This document shows, one piece after another, positions 18,656 to 26,869 of a stretch of 46,902 nucleotides of DNA. The DNA comes from an uncultured Pelagibacteraceae bacterium (GTDB lineage: Bacteria > Pseudomonadota > Alphaproteobacteria > Pelagibacterales > Pelagibacteraceae). The notes beneath the pieces were generated by a model. It was not told the origin of the DNA. It was given only the letters and a program-made list of their open reading frames with translations, and searched no databases. The translations under genes were made by a program, and so were the position numbers. Every line of letters begins with the position of its first letter. Position 1 is the stretch's first letter. The stretch is from assembly GCA_902553555.1 (NCBI GenBank), contig CACDLE010000006.1, positions 1 to 46,902 of the forward strand, in the 5' to 3' direction.

Positions 18656-19228
18656 ATGCTTTTACTTGTAGGATTGGGAAATCCTGGACCAAATAGTGAG
18701 AATAATAGGCACAATATTGGCTTTAAGATTATTGATGCAATTAATACTCATTTTAAATTGTCAAAACAAAAGCCAAAATTTAAAGGTTTGCTTACCACAG
18801 GAAATATTGAGTCTAAAAAAGTTTACGCAATAAAGCCTCTTACATTTATGAATAATTCTGGAACAGCAATAAAAGAGCTAATAGATTACTTTAAAATTGA
18901 CTCTAAAAATGTAATTGTTTTCCATGACGATCTAGATATTGATTTTGGTAAAGTAAAAGCAAAAGTTGGCGGTACAAGCGCTGGACACAACGGTATAAAG
19001 TCAATTGATAAATTTATAGGCACAGAATATTCAAGAGTGAGAGTTGGTATTGGCCATCCAAAGGACAAAAGAACAGTCAATAATCATGTTTTAGAGGATT
19101 TTAAAGAAGATGAAGAAGAGAAGTTAAGAGAAATAACAGAAAGTATTGTAAAGTTAATACCAACCTTAATAGATAAAAAAATTGATCTTTTCTCAAGTAA
19201 AGTAAATCAGAATTTAAATGGGTTTTAA
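18656..19228 (+). CDS. pth: Peptidyl-tRNA hydrolase
   Basis: Releases tRNA from peptidyl-tRNA that has dropped off the ribosome. The N-terminal GLGNPGPNSENNRHNIGF contains the catalytic His, KPLTFMNNSG and the FHDDLDIDFGKVK stretch with the essential Asp follow, and GGTSAGHNGIKSI is conserved. The 190-residue length is typical. It overlaps ychF by 11 bases, so the two are translationally linked, as is usual in this lineage. Confidence 0.95.
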   Translation: MLLLVGLGNPGPNSENNRHNIGFKIIDAINTHFKLSKQKPKFKGLLTTGNIESKKVYAIKPLTFMNNSGTAIKELIDYFKIDSKNVIVFHDDLDIDFGKVKAKVGGTSAGHNGIKSIDKFIGTEYSRVRVGIGHPKDKRTVNNHVLEDFKEDEEEKLREITESIVKLIPTLIDKKIDLFSSKVNQNLNGF

Positions 19229-20288
19229 GTGTGGAATTGTTGGCTTACCTAATGTTGGTAAATCAACCTTGTTTAATGCTTTAACAACCTCTAAGAATGC
19301 AGAGGCAGCAAATTTTCCTTTCTGTACAATTGATCCTAATATTGGCGTAGTAGAAGTACCTGATAATCGCTTAGATACTTTGGCAAAACTATCAAGTTCA
19401 AAAAAAAAAATTTATGCATCTATAACTTTTGTTGATATCGCAGGATTAGTAAAAGGTGCATCAAAAGGTGAGGGTTTAGGAAACAAATTTCTTTCTCATA
19501 TTAGAGAAGTAGACGCAATTATACATTTGGTGAGGTGTTTTGAGTCAGAAAATATCCAACACGTAAATAATAAAATTAATCCTGTTGAAGACCTTGAGAC
19601 AATTAAAACAGAGATAATTTTATCAGACATAGAATCTATTCAAAAAAAGCTAGAAAAATCAAAGAAGAAAATGCTGTCTCAAAATCAAATAGAAATTTTA
19701 GAAACTGCTCTTAAACAACTAGATAAAGGAGATGAGCTTGAAAAACTCGAAGTAGAAAAGAAAGAATTTTTAAAACAAGTAGGCTTACTTAGTTTAAAAC
19801 CTAAAATATTGGTCTGTAATGTTGGAGAAACTGATCTTATTGACGGTAACGAACATACTAAATGCATATTTAAAAAATATCCGAATGAAAAAATAATAAC
19901 TATTTGCGCAGACTTTGAGGATCAACTCTCGAGCCTAAAAGGTGATGAAAAATTGAAATTTATGAAAGATACAGGTTTAGAAAAACTTGGAATTAGTAAG
20001 CTTATAAAATCTGGTTACGATTTACTGGACTTACAAACTTTTTTTACTTCAGGTCCAGAAGAGAGCAGAGCATGGACTATAAAAAAGAACACACTTGCTC
20101 CGAAAGCAGCTGGAGTAATTCACACAGATTTTGAAAAAAAATTTATTAGAGCTGAAGCTGTAGATGCCAATGATTTTATTAAATTTGGTAGTACAGAAAA
20201 ATGTAAAGAAAACGGTAAACTAAGAATTGAAGGTAAAGATTATATAGTTAATGATGGAGATGTTTTATTCTTCAGAGTTAACCCTTGA
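19218..20288 (+). CDS. ychF: Ribosome-binding ATPase YchF (OLA1 family)
   Basis: Obg-related P-loop protein that prefers ATP and binds ribosomes. G1 loop GLPNVGKS is at 9-16, the switch region VDIAGLVKGASKGEGLGNKFL follows near 70-90, a coiled-coil insertion lies in the middle, and a C-terminal TGS domain begins near FFTSGPEESRAW. The 356-residue length is normal. The last 24 bases overlap the convergent petC gene. Confidence 0.95.
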   Translation: MGFKCGIVGLPNVGKSTLFNALTTSKNAEAANFPFCTIDPNIGVVEVPDNRLDTLAKLSSSKKKIYASITFVDIAGLVKGASKGEGLGNKFLSHIREVDAIIHLVRCFESENIQHVNNKINPVEDLETIKTEIILSDIESIQKKLEKSKKKMLSQNQIEILETALKQLDKGDELEKLEVEKKEFLKQVGLLSLKPKILVCNVGETDLIDGNEHTKCIFKKYPNEKIITICADFEDQLSSLKGDEKLKFMKDTGLEKLGISKLIKSGYDLLDLQTFFTSGPEESRAWTIKKNTLAPKAAGVIHTDFEKKFIRAEAVDANDFIKFGSTEKCKENGKLRIEGKDYIVNDGDVLFFRVNP

Positions 20289-21041
20289 CCAGATTCTCTT
20301 CATACTCAAAAAAACTAGTATTGATAACAAAACTAGATATAAAATAACTTTAACGCCAGTTTTATGTCTAGTTTCTAATTCTGGCTCAGCCGCCCAACTA
20401 AGAAAGGTTGTAACATCTTTTGCCATTTGATCTACAGTGGAAACAGTGCCATCGGCATATTCTACTAAACCATCCGATAAATTATTTGGCATTTTAATCT
20501 TATTGCCAATCATATATTTATTGTAATACACACCTTCGTCTAATGTTACGCCTGGAGGCGGGTCTTCATAGCCAACTAATACAGAGTAAATATAATTTGC
20601 ACCCCCTTTTCTTGCTTTTACCAAAACAGACATATCAGGAGGATAAGCTCCTCCATTAGCTGCTGCTGCTGCATTAACATTTGGGTAAGGACTAACAAAT
20701 TTATCAGATGGCCTTCCAGGTCTGGTAAACATTTCTCCTTGGGCGTCTGGACCATCCGTTACTTCAAACCCAGCAGCTATAGCTTTAACTTCTTCCTCTG
20801 AAAATTCAGGTCCGCCGGGTTCTCCAAGATTTCTATAACTTAAATATTGCATAGAATGACAAGAGGCACAAACTTCATTATATACTTGATAACCTCTTTG
20901 TAATGACGCTCTATCAAACTTTCCAAGTAAGCCCTTAAAGCTCCAGTCTACTTTTATCGGATCAACCTGCTCTGCAGATTTTAAAGTGTTAAAAATAGTC
21001 AAAGATAAAAATATACAAAAGAATAATTTAAATTTTTTCAT
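20265..21041 (-). CDS. petC: Cytochrome c1 of the bc1 complex
   Basis: Haem c subunit of ubiquinol-cytochrome c reductase on the periplasmic side of the inner membrane. An N-terminal signal peptide (residues 1 to about 22) precedes the mature protein. The haem motif Cys58-x-x-Cys61-His62 and the probable axial Met in NKIKMPNNL are visible, and a C-terminal membrane anchor lies near residues 232-250. It overlaps petB by 14 bases, and its 3' end overlaps the convergent ychF by 24 bases. Confidence 0.96.
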   Translation of the reverse strand: MKKFKLFFCIFLSLTIFNTLKSAEQVDPIKVDWSFKGLLGKFDRASLQRGYQVYNEVCASCHSMQYLSYRNLGEPGGPEFSEEEVKAIAAGFEVTDGPDAQGEMFTRPGRPSDKFVSPYPNVNAAAAANGGAYPPDMSVLVKARKGGANYIYSVLVGYEDPPPGVTLDEGVYYNKYMIGNKIKMPNNLSDGLVEYADGTVSTVDQMAKDVTTFLSWAAEPELETRHKTGVKVILYLVLLSILVFLSMKRIWSRVNSEE

Positions 21042-22287
21042 TATCCTTCTTCGCCATTGAATAATCCGCCGATCCTGACAGAACTGGCTCAGATATACTT
21101 AAGGGGACAGGTTCAGTTTTTTCCAAATATCCAACAACTGGTAATATTACTAAAAAATGTAGGAAGTAATAGACTGTTCCAACTCTTGCCAAAACTAAAT
21201 AGATTCCTTCAGCAGGCATTGCTCCTACGTAACCAAGAACCAACACATCAACAATTAAAATCCAAAAGAACTGTCTATAAATTGGTCTAAACACTGCAGA
21301 TCTTACTTTTGATGTATCTAACCATGGCAATACAAATAAAATAAATATTGCACCAAACATAAGAATTACACCGCCAAGTTTATCTGGAACTGATCTTAGA
21401 ATTGCGTAAAAAGGTAATAAATACCACTCTGGAACTATATGTGCTGGAGTAACCATTGGATTAGCTTGAATATAATTATCAGAGTGCCCCAGAACATTAG
21501 GAGCAAAAAATACAAAACCAGCAAAAATAATCATAAATAAAAGTAAGGCAAAAGCATCTTTAATAGTTATATAAGGGTGGAAAGGAACTGTATCTTTTGA
21601 CGGTTTTTTAATGTCTATACCGACTGGGTTGTTATTCCCTGGTACATGAAGTGCCCATATGTGCAGAACCACAAGTCCTAAAATTAAAAAAGGTATTAAA
21701 TAATGTAGGCTAAAAAATCTTGTTAAAGTTGGATTGTCAACTGAGTATGCGCCCCACAACCATGTGGTAATGCTGTCTCCAACTAAAGGAATAGCGCTAA
21801 AAAGATTTGTAATAACTGTTGCTCCCCAAAAACTCATTTGACCCCAAGGCAAAACATAACCCATAAATGCAGCAGCCATCATTAAAAGATAAATCATCAA
21901 CCCTATTATCCAAATTATTTCTCTTGGAGACTTATAAGACCCATAAAATAGAGACCTAAAAATATGAATATAGACGGCGAGGAAAAACATTGAAGCCCCA
22001 TTACTATGAATATATCTAATTAACCAACCGTAATTAACATCTCTCATAATATGTTCTACACTCGCAAAAGCTAAATCTGCGTGTGCAACGTAATGCATTG
22101 CTAAAACTATCCCAGTAATGATTTGGGTAAGTAAACAAAAAGTTAATATACCACCAAAGGTCCACCAATAATTAAGGTTTTTTGGAGTTGGATAATCTGT
22201 TAAATGAGATGCCAATGATAACAAAGGCAGTCTATCATTAAACCACTTTCCTGCTTTAGACTTTGGTACGTATTCTTGTTCACTCAT
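21028..22287 (-). CDS. petB: Cytochrome b of the bc1 complex
   Basis: Membrane-core subunit carrying the two b haems and both quinone sites. The 419-residue, eight-helix layout is that of full-length proteobacterial cytochrome b. Visible features include the paired haem-ligand histidines in helices B and D ([12 protein letters not shown] and [15 protein letters not shown]), [19 protein letters not shown] at the Qo region, and the [13 protein letters not shown] motif (PEWY). It lies 3 bases after petA in the classic petABC order. Confidence 0.97.
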   Translation of the reverse strand: MSEQEYVPKSKAGKWFNDRLPLLSLASHLTDYPTPKNLNYWWTFGGILTFCLLTQIITGIVLAMHYVAHADLAFASVEHIMRDVNYGWLIRYIHSNGASMFFLAVYIHIFRSLFYGSYKSPREIIWIIGLMIYLLMMAAAFMGYVLPWGQMSFWGATVITNLFSAIPLVGDSITTWLWGAYSVDNPTLTRFFSLHYLIPFLILGLVVLHIWALHVPGNNNPVGIDIKKPSKDTVPFHPYITIKDAFALLLFMIIFAGFVFFAPNVLGHSDNYIQANPMVTPAHIVPEWYLLPFYAILRSVPDKLGGVILMFGAIFILFVLPWLDTSKVRSAVFRPIYRQFFWILIVDVLVLGYVGAMPAEGIYLVLARVGTVYYFLHFLVILPVVGYLEKTEPVPLSISEPVLSGSADYSMAKKDNEKI

Positions 22288-22290
22288 AAA

Positions 22291-22812
22291 TTATCCAATC
22301 TTAATTGTGTTAGCATCTACAAACTCATATTTTGGTATCTCCATATTTTTTGGAGCTGGACCTTTTCTAATTCTACCAGAAACATCATAGTGCGAACCAT
22401 GACAAGGACAAAACCATCCTTTATAATCACCTTTATTTGAAAGTGGAACACAACCTAAGTGGGTGCAAACTCCCAGCATAACTAACCACTCATCCTTTCC
22501 GTTTTTCACTCTCTCCTCGTCTTTTTCTGGATGTGGAAGATCATCTAAAGAAACTGATCTTGCCTCTAAAATTTCCTCTTGAGTTCGTCTTTTTAAAAAA
22601 ACTGGTTTTCCTCTCCACAATACAGTAATGGACTTACCAGGTTCAATTTGACTTATATCAACTTCTGTAGTTGCTAAAGCCTTTTGAGCCTTATCAGGAT
22701 TCATTTGGTCTATCAAAGGCCAAATTACTGCACCTAAACCTACTGCCCCAACTGTATAACTAGTGGTAAATAAAAAATCTCTTCTAGTTGTTTTTTTTTC
22801 TGATTTGTCCAT
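22291..22812 (-). CDS. petA: Rieske iron-sulfur subunit of the bc1 complex
   Basis: 2Fe-2S electron carrier of ubiquinol-cytochrome c reductase, 173 residues. A twin-arginine signal/anchor starts with TRRDFLF (Arg10-Arg11), so Tat export is expected, followed by a single membrane helix. The cluster ligands are Cys116 and His118 (CTHLGC) and Cys135 and His138 (CPCHGSHYD); Cys121 and Cys137 form the disulfide. It is the first gene of petABC; an 83-base divergent gap separates it from trmL. Confidence 0.97.
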   Translation of the reverse strand: MDKSEKKTTRRDFLFTTSYTVGAVGLGAVIWPLIDQMNPDKAQKALATTEVDISQIEPGKSITVLWRGKPVFLKRRTQEEILEARSVSLDDLPHPEKDEERVKNGKDEWLVMLGVCTHLGCVPLSNKGDYKGWFCPCHGSHYDVSGRIRKGPAPKNMEIPKYEFVDANTIKIG

Positions 22813-22827
22813 ATTGATGTTTATACT

Positions 22828-22864
22828 CTTATTTATTAAATAAGACAGAAAATTAACATTTTCT
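22828..22864. repeat. Two adjacent perfect inverted repeats in the petA-trmL gap
   Basis: CTTATTT/AAATAAG (22828-22844, 7-base arms, 3-base loop) is followed two bases later by AGAAAAT/ATTTTCT (22847-22864, 7-base arms, 4-base loop). Both lie in the only upstream region of petABC. They may be operators or leader hairpins; AT-rich DNA makes chance repeats common. Confidence 0.4.
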
Positions 22865-22895
22865 AGGGTCAGAATGACACATAATATTATTGATA

Positions 22896-23345
22896 ATGAT
22901 TAGTATTGCCCTTTATAAACCAGATATACCTCAAAACACCGCATCAATTATTAGGTTCAGTGCTTGTTATGGAATAAATGTGCATATTATTGAGCCTTGT
23001 GGCTTTAATTTAAATGACAGTAGATTTAAAAGAGTGGTTATGGATTATATTAATCTTGTTGAAATTAGTAGATATTATGATTTTCAAGACTTAGTGAAAA
23101 AAAATAAAAATTCAAGAATTATACTTATGACTACTAAAGCAAAAAAATCAGTATTTAAATTCGATTTCAAAAAAAACGATATTATTCTTTTAGGACGAGA
23201 GAGCAAAGGTGTACCTGAATTTATACATAATTTTTTAAATAACAAAATAAAAATACCAATCTCGAACAAATCAAGATCACTGAATGTAGCTTTAAGTGCT
23301 GCAATTTCGGCCACCGAAGCACTAAGGCAATTAAAAAAATTTTAA
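22896..23345 (+). CDS. trmL: tRNA (cytidine/uridine-2'-O)-methyltransferase TrmL
   Basis: SPOUT-fold methyltransferase that 2'-O-methylates the wobble base of tRNA-Leu. N-terminal IALYKPDIPQNTASIIR with the catalytic-site Asn, LGRESKGVPEFI in the knot, and IPISNKSRSLNVALSAAIS at the end are typical. A TTG at 22890 could extend the frame by two residues, but the ATG at 22896 gives the family N-terminus (149 residues). It begins a small plus-strand group with hemF and greA. Confidence 0.9.
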   Translation: MISIALYKPDIPQNTASIIRFSACYGINVHIIEPCGFNLNDSRFKRVVMDYINLVEISRYYDFQDLVKKNKNSRIILMTTKAKKSVFKFDFKKNDIILLGRESKGVPEFIHNFLNNKIKIPISNKSRSLNVALSAAISATEALRQLKKF

Positions 23346-23348
23346 ATT

Positions 23349-24176
23349 ATGAAAATAGAAGATAAAAAGAAATTTTCAGAAAAATGGTTCGAATATTTAC
23401 AGGATCAAATATGTGATTGCTATGAAAGCATAGAAAAAAAATTTGGAGGTTCACAAAAGTTTTTAGCAACGAAATGGTCTAAAAGTAAAAAATCAGAGGG
23501 TGGAGGAAACTACAGAATTCTAAAAGCGGGTAAGGTATTTGACAAAGTGGGTGTTAATAAGTCCACAGTCTCTGGCAAGTTTTCTAAAAAATTTAGAACA
23601 AATATTCTAGGTGCCCAAAAAGATGGAAACTACTGGGCTTCAGGAATTTCCGTAGTTGCGCATATGAAAAACCCAAAGATACCTGCAATGCATTTCAATA
23701 CTAGATTTATAGTTACTAAAAAAAGTTGGTTTGGTGGAGGGATTGATTTAACTCCAAGTTTTAAAGACAAAAAAGAAGAAATATATTTTCATTCTAAACT
23801 TAAAGAACTTTGCAATAATAATAGAAAAAATTATAATAAGTATAAAATTTGGTGTGATAAATACTTTTTTTTAAAACATAGAAATGAAAAAAGAGGTATA
23901 GGTGGTATTTTTTTTGACTATGAGAAAAAAAATTGGGAAAAAGACTTTCAATTTGTGAGAGAGATCGGAATTGGATTTATAGAATTATCATCTCACATTA
24001 TAAATAATAAAATTAAATTAAAATATAATAAAAGAGATAAAGAAAGACAATATTTGAAAAGAGGAAGGTATATTGAGTTTAATTTACTTTATGACAGAGG
24101 AACAAAATTTGGATTAAATTCTGGCGGAAACACTGAGGCTATACTTATGTCGTTACCTCCAAAGGCAAAATGGTAA
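23349..24176 (+). CDS. hemF: Oxygen-dependent coproporphyrinogen III oxidase
   Basis: Aerobic oxidative decarboxylation of coproporphyrinogen III to protoporphyrinogen IX in haem synthesis. Conserved stretches are present: HFNTRFI, WFGGGIDLTPSF, KRGIGGIFFDYE and the C-terminal YDRGTKFGLNSGGNTEAILMS split across the last 30 residues with PPKAKW. At 275 residues it is slightly short but lacks none of these. It starts 3 bases after trmL and serves the cytochromes encoded next door. Confidence 0.95.
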   Translation: MKIEDKKKFSEKWFEYLQDQICDCYESIEKKFGGSQKFLATKWSKSKKSEGGGNYRILKAGKVFDKVGVNKSTVSGKFSKKFRTNILGAQKDGNYWASGISVVAHMKNPKIPAMHFNTRFIVTKKSWFGGGIDLTPSFKDKKEEIYFHSKLKELCNNNRKNYNKYKIWCDKYFFLKHRNEKRGIGGIFFDYEKKNWEKDFQFVREIGIGFIELSSHIINNKIKLKYNKRDKERQYLKRGRYIEFNLLYDRGTKFGLNSGGNTEAILMSLPPKAKW

Positions 24177-24181
24177 AATAG

Positions 24182-24658
24182 ATGGATAAAGAACCGATTA
24201 CAAAAGAAGGATTACAAAAATTAAAAGAAGAGTTAGATAATTTAAAGAATATCGAAAGACCAAAGATTGTAGCAGCAATAGCTGAAGCAAGATCCCATGG
24301 GGACTTAAAAGAAAATGCCGAGTATCACGCAGCGAAAGAACAACAAGCTAAATTAGAGGGAAGAGTGCTTTATATAAATGACTCAATTGCACGAGCGAAT
24401 GTTATCGACGTTACTAAATTAGAAAATAGCGGAAAGGTTATTTTTGGATCGACTATAAAAGTTAAAGATTTAAATACTAATAAAGAAATTAAATATAAAT
24501 TAGTAGGCAAAGACGAAGCAGATATAAATCGAAATTTAATTTATTTTAAAAGTCCTATTGGTAAAGCTTTAATTGGTAAAAATTGTGATGAATTAGTAAC
24601 TGTTGAAACTCCTTCTGGTGAAAGAAACTTTGAAATTTTAAAAGTAGATTATGTCTAA
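24182..24658 (+). CDS. greA: Transcription elongation factor GreA
   Basis: Rescues backtracked RNA polymerase by stimulating transcript cleavage. Length 158 is standard. The N-terminal coiled coil carries the acidic tip (ARSHGDLKENAEYHAAKEQQ), and the C-terminal FKBP-like domain has SPIGKALIGK and ETPSGER. Six bases separate it from hemF. Confidence 0.96.
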   Translation: MDKEPITKEGLQKLKEELDNLKNIERPKIVAAIAEARSHGDLKENAEYHAAKEQQAKLEGRVLYINDSIARANVIDVTKLENSGKVIFGSTIKVKDLNTNKEIKYKLVGKDEADINRNLIYFKSPIGKALIGKNCDELVTVETPSGERNFEILKVDYV

Positions 24659-24663
24659 CTAAA

Positions 24664-25920
24664 TTAAGAATTATACTTTATGATTTTTTCAAAATCTTCT
24701 TTGGATAAATTAAAATCTTTTTGTAGCCATATTTTTTCAGCTTCTGATAAAATTGTTCCAATTTTTTTTCCTTCTTTAAAACCTCTATTAAGTAGCAATT
24801 TTCCATCGTAAGGGAATTTAGGTATAGTAATGTTTTCGATGGTTTTAAATAGATCAATTTCCTGCTTTGAAAATCTTTTCTTGTCTAAAAGATACAAGCA
24901 AAGTAAAATCTTTATATTATTAACCCCAACTTTAAAAATATTTCTTTTTAAATTCTTTTTGAAAAAATCTTTATCTTTGTTTAAATTTTCATAATTTTTA
25001 TTTATTAATTTTAAAATTTCGTTAATTTTATTTGAAGTATTATATTTGTGTATAAAATACTCATGGCTTTTTTTACTATCTATCAACAAAATCGATAAAA
25101 ATAATATGTCTGATTTTTCAATATAATCTTCTAAAGATTTAAACTTACCAAGTCTTGACGTATTTTTAAATTCAGGAAAAATTAATTCAAAAATTTCTAA
25201 CAACTCTTTATTATCAATAATGTCAGAAAAATTTTTTAATTTAATAATTTTAAGTAACTCCGACAAGATTCTCTCTTTAGATAAATTTTTTATTCCACTG
25301 AGATTTAACTTAATTGCATTAATAGTTGTTGTCTCAATTTCAGTGTTATATTGGGTTGAAAATCTTAAAAATCTAATAATTCTTAAAAAATCTTCTTCAA
25401 TTCTTGTTTGTGGATCGCCAATAAATTTTACAATATTATTTTTTAAATCATTTACCCCTTGCTGAGGGTCAAAAATTTTTCCCTTTTTACTTAAATAAAT
25501 TGCATTCATGGTGAAGTCTCTTCTCTTGGAGTCCTCTTGCCAATTATCAATTATCTCTATTTCAGCATGTCTTCCATCTGTTTTTAAATCTTTTCTTAGT
25601 GTCGTTAATTCAAATTTATAATTTTTTGATACAACGGTTACTGAGCCATGTTCTAATCCAGTTTCAATAACTTTAAATTGTGAATTTTTTAATTTTTCTT
25701 TTAATTGCTGCGGGGTAAAGATAGTTGCTATATCTATGTCATCTATTGGCTTTGATTGTATGTAATTTCTTACACAGCCGCCAACAAACATCGCCACCTC
25801 TTCGTTTGATTTCTTGTCAACTTCTAAGCATTTAAAAAGAAGTTTAATATCATTTGATTTATAAAATGGGAAAAAAATTTTAGTTAAAGAATTAGTAAAA
25901 TTTTCAATAAATTTTTTCAT
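24664..25920 (-). CDS. cca: CCA tRNA nucleotidyltransferase/poly(A) polymerase family
   Basis: Adds or repairs the 3' CCA of tRNAs. The class II nucleotidyltransferase core is visible: FVGGCVRNYI, the metal-binding DDIDIAT, and the RRDFTMNAIYL nucleotide-recognition stretch, then RFLRFSTQYN and an all-helical C-terminal body. The 418-residue length matches alphaproteobacterial CCA-adding enzymes; a poly(A) polymerase role cannot be excluded by eye. It lies five bases downstream of tRNA-Gln on the same strand. Confidence 0.9.
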   Translation of the reverse strand: MKKFIENFTNSLTKIFFPFYKSNDIKLLFKCLEVDKKSNEEVAMFVGGCVRNYIQSKPIDDIDIATIFTPQQLKEKLKNSQFKVIETGLEHGSVTVVSKNYKFELTTLRKDLKTDGRHAEIEIIDNWQEDSKRRDFTMNAIYLSKKGKIFDPQQGVNDLKNNIVKFIGDPQTRIEEDFLRIIRFLRFSTQYNTEIETTTINAIKLNLSGIKNLSKERILSELLKIIKLKNFSDIIDNKELLEIFELIFPEFKNTSRLGKFKSLEDYIEKSDILFLSILLIDSKKSHEYFIHKYNTSNKINEILKLINKNYENLNKDKDFFKKNLKRNIFKVGVNNIKILLCLYLLDKKRFSKQEIDLFKTIENITIPKFPYDGKLLLNRGFKEGKKIGTILSEAEKIWLQKDFNLSKEDFEKIIKYNS

Positions 25921-25925
25921 TTATT

Positions 25926-25999
25926 TGGCTGGGGCACTAGGATTCGAACCTAGGATGGCGGTACCAAAAACCGCTGCCTTACCGCTTGGCTATGCCCCA
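25926..25999 (-). tRNA. tRNA-Gln (UUG), CCA encoded
   Basis: On the minus strand a complete 74-base cloverleaf folds: acceptor TGGGGCA/TGCCCCA, D arm GCC/GGC, anticodon stem GCGGT/ACCGC with loop TTTTGGT (anticodon TTG), a 4-base variable loop, and T arm CTAGG/CCTAG with loop TTCGAAT. The U1-A72 pair and G73 discriminator are the usual glutamine identity features. The 3' CCA is genomically encoded at 25926-25928. Confidence 0.96.
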
Positions 26000-26032
26000 A
26001 AGCTAAAGCTGATATATCATAAATTTTTAAAA

Positions 26033-26869
26033 TTAAATAGTTTTTGTAACAACGCACCAATGTTTTGGATAACTTTTATTTGCTTGCTTTAATGCAAGTT
26101 TGGCTAATTTATGAGTTTTAAAAAGTCCAAAGCATGCAGATCCTGACCCTGTCATTCGTGAGAGAACGCAACCTTTCTGATTGCTTATAAAATCTAAAAG
26201 TGTTTTTATACCAAAGTATTTTTTCGATGATATTTTTTGAAGGTCATTTTTCTCTTCAATAAGGTAATTAATAAATTTTTTTTTTGTCTTAATTGTGTGA
26301 AAACTAATTCTACTGGGTTTGTTATATTTTTTAACTAAAGAATATATTTTTTTCGTAGAACATTTTATATTTGGAAATATTAAAATGAACCAAAATTTAA
26401 ATTTTTTTTTGTAAGGATAAACTTTTTTTAATCTTTTTTGAAAAGATTGATTAATACTCAATATTCTGAAATCACTTCCAATCCTATTCTCAAAAAAGTT
26501 GATAAACTCTTTTTTGAGACCTTTTTTCAATAAATGTTTTATAATTGAAACTGAATTACCAGTGCCCCCACCTAAACCTGAGAATACTGGTATATTTTTT
26601 TTAATTTCAATTTTATAAAAATTCTTAATTAATTTAAATTTTCTTAATAAATATAATGTTTCAACCACAGTGTTTTTTTTGGGATTAATGAATTCTTTAA
26701 ATTTTCCTTTAAAGCTAACAAGGTCTTTAGTTTTATTTGTTTTGACCAATTTAATCTCATCAAATACATTTACCATTACATTATTTGATTCAATGTCATG
26801 AAGATTATTATTTAGTTTTCTCAATACTCTAAGAGATAGATTTATTTTGCAGTAAGATTTTATTTTCAT
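26033..26869 (-). CDS. ispE: 4-diphosphocytidyl-2-C-methyl-D-erythritol kinase
   Basis: GHMP kinase of the MEP isoprenoid pathway. The 278-residue length fits. The N-terminal KINLSLRVL lysine motif, the ATP loop PVFSGLGGGTGNSVS and the C-terminal MTGSGSACFGLF are present; the sequence is otherwise very lysine-rich and divergent. It overlaps the upstream TPR gene by 4 bases, an arrangement seen in other alphaproteobacteria. It supplies the isoprenoid precursors used by the carotenoid genes in this window. Confidence 0.92.
   Translation of the reverse strand: MKIKSYCKINLSLRVLRKLNNNLHDIESNNVMVNVFDEIKLVKTNKTKDLVSFKGKFKEFINPKKNTVVETLYLLRKFKLIKNFYKIEIKKNIPVFSGLGGGTGNSVSIIKHLLKKGLKKEFINFFENRIGSDFRILSINQSFQKRLKKVYPYKKKFKFWFILIFPNIKCSTKKIYSLVKKYNKPSRISFHTIKTKKKFINYLIEEKNDLQKISSKKYFGIKTLLDFISNQKGCVLSRMTGSGSACFGLFKTHKLAKLALKQANKSYPKHWCVVTKTI

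Noticed and set aside
18489-18671. Small ORF overlapping the rplY tail in another frame
   Set aside because: It is a by-product of the repetitive lysine-coding tail and continues into pth in the wrong frame.
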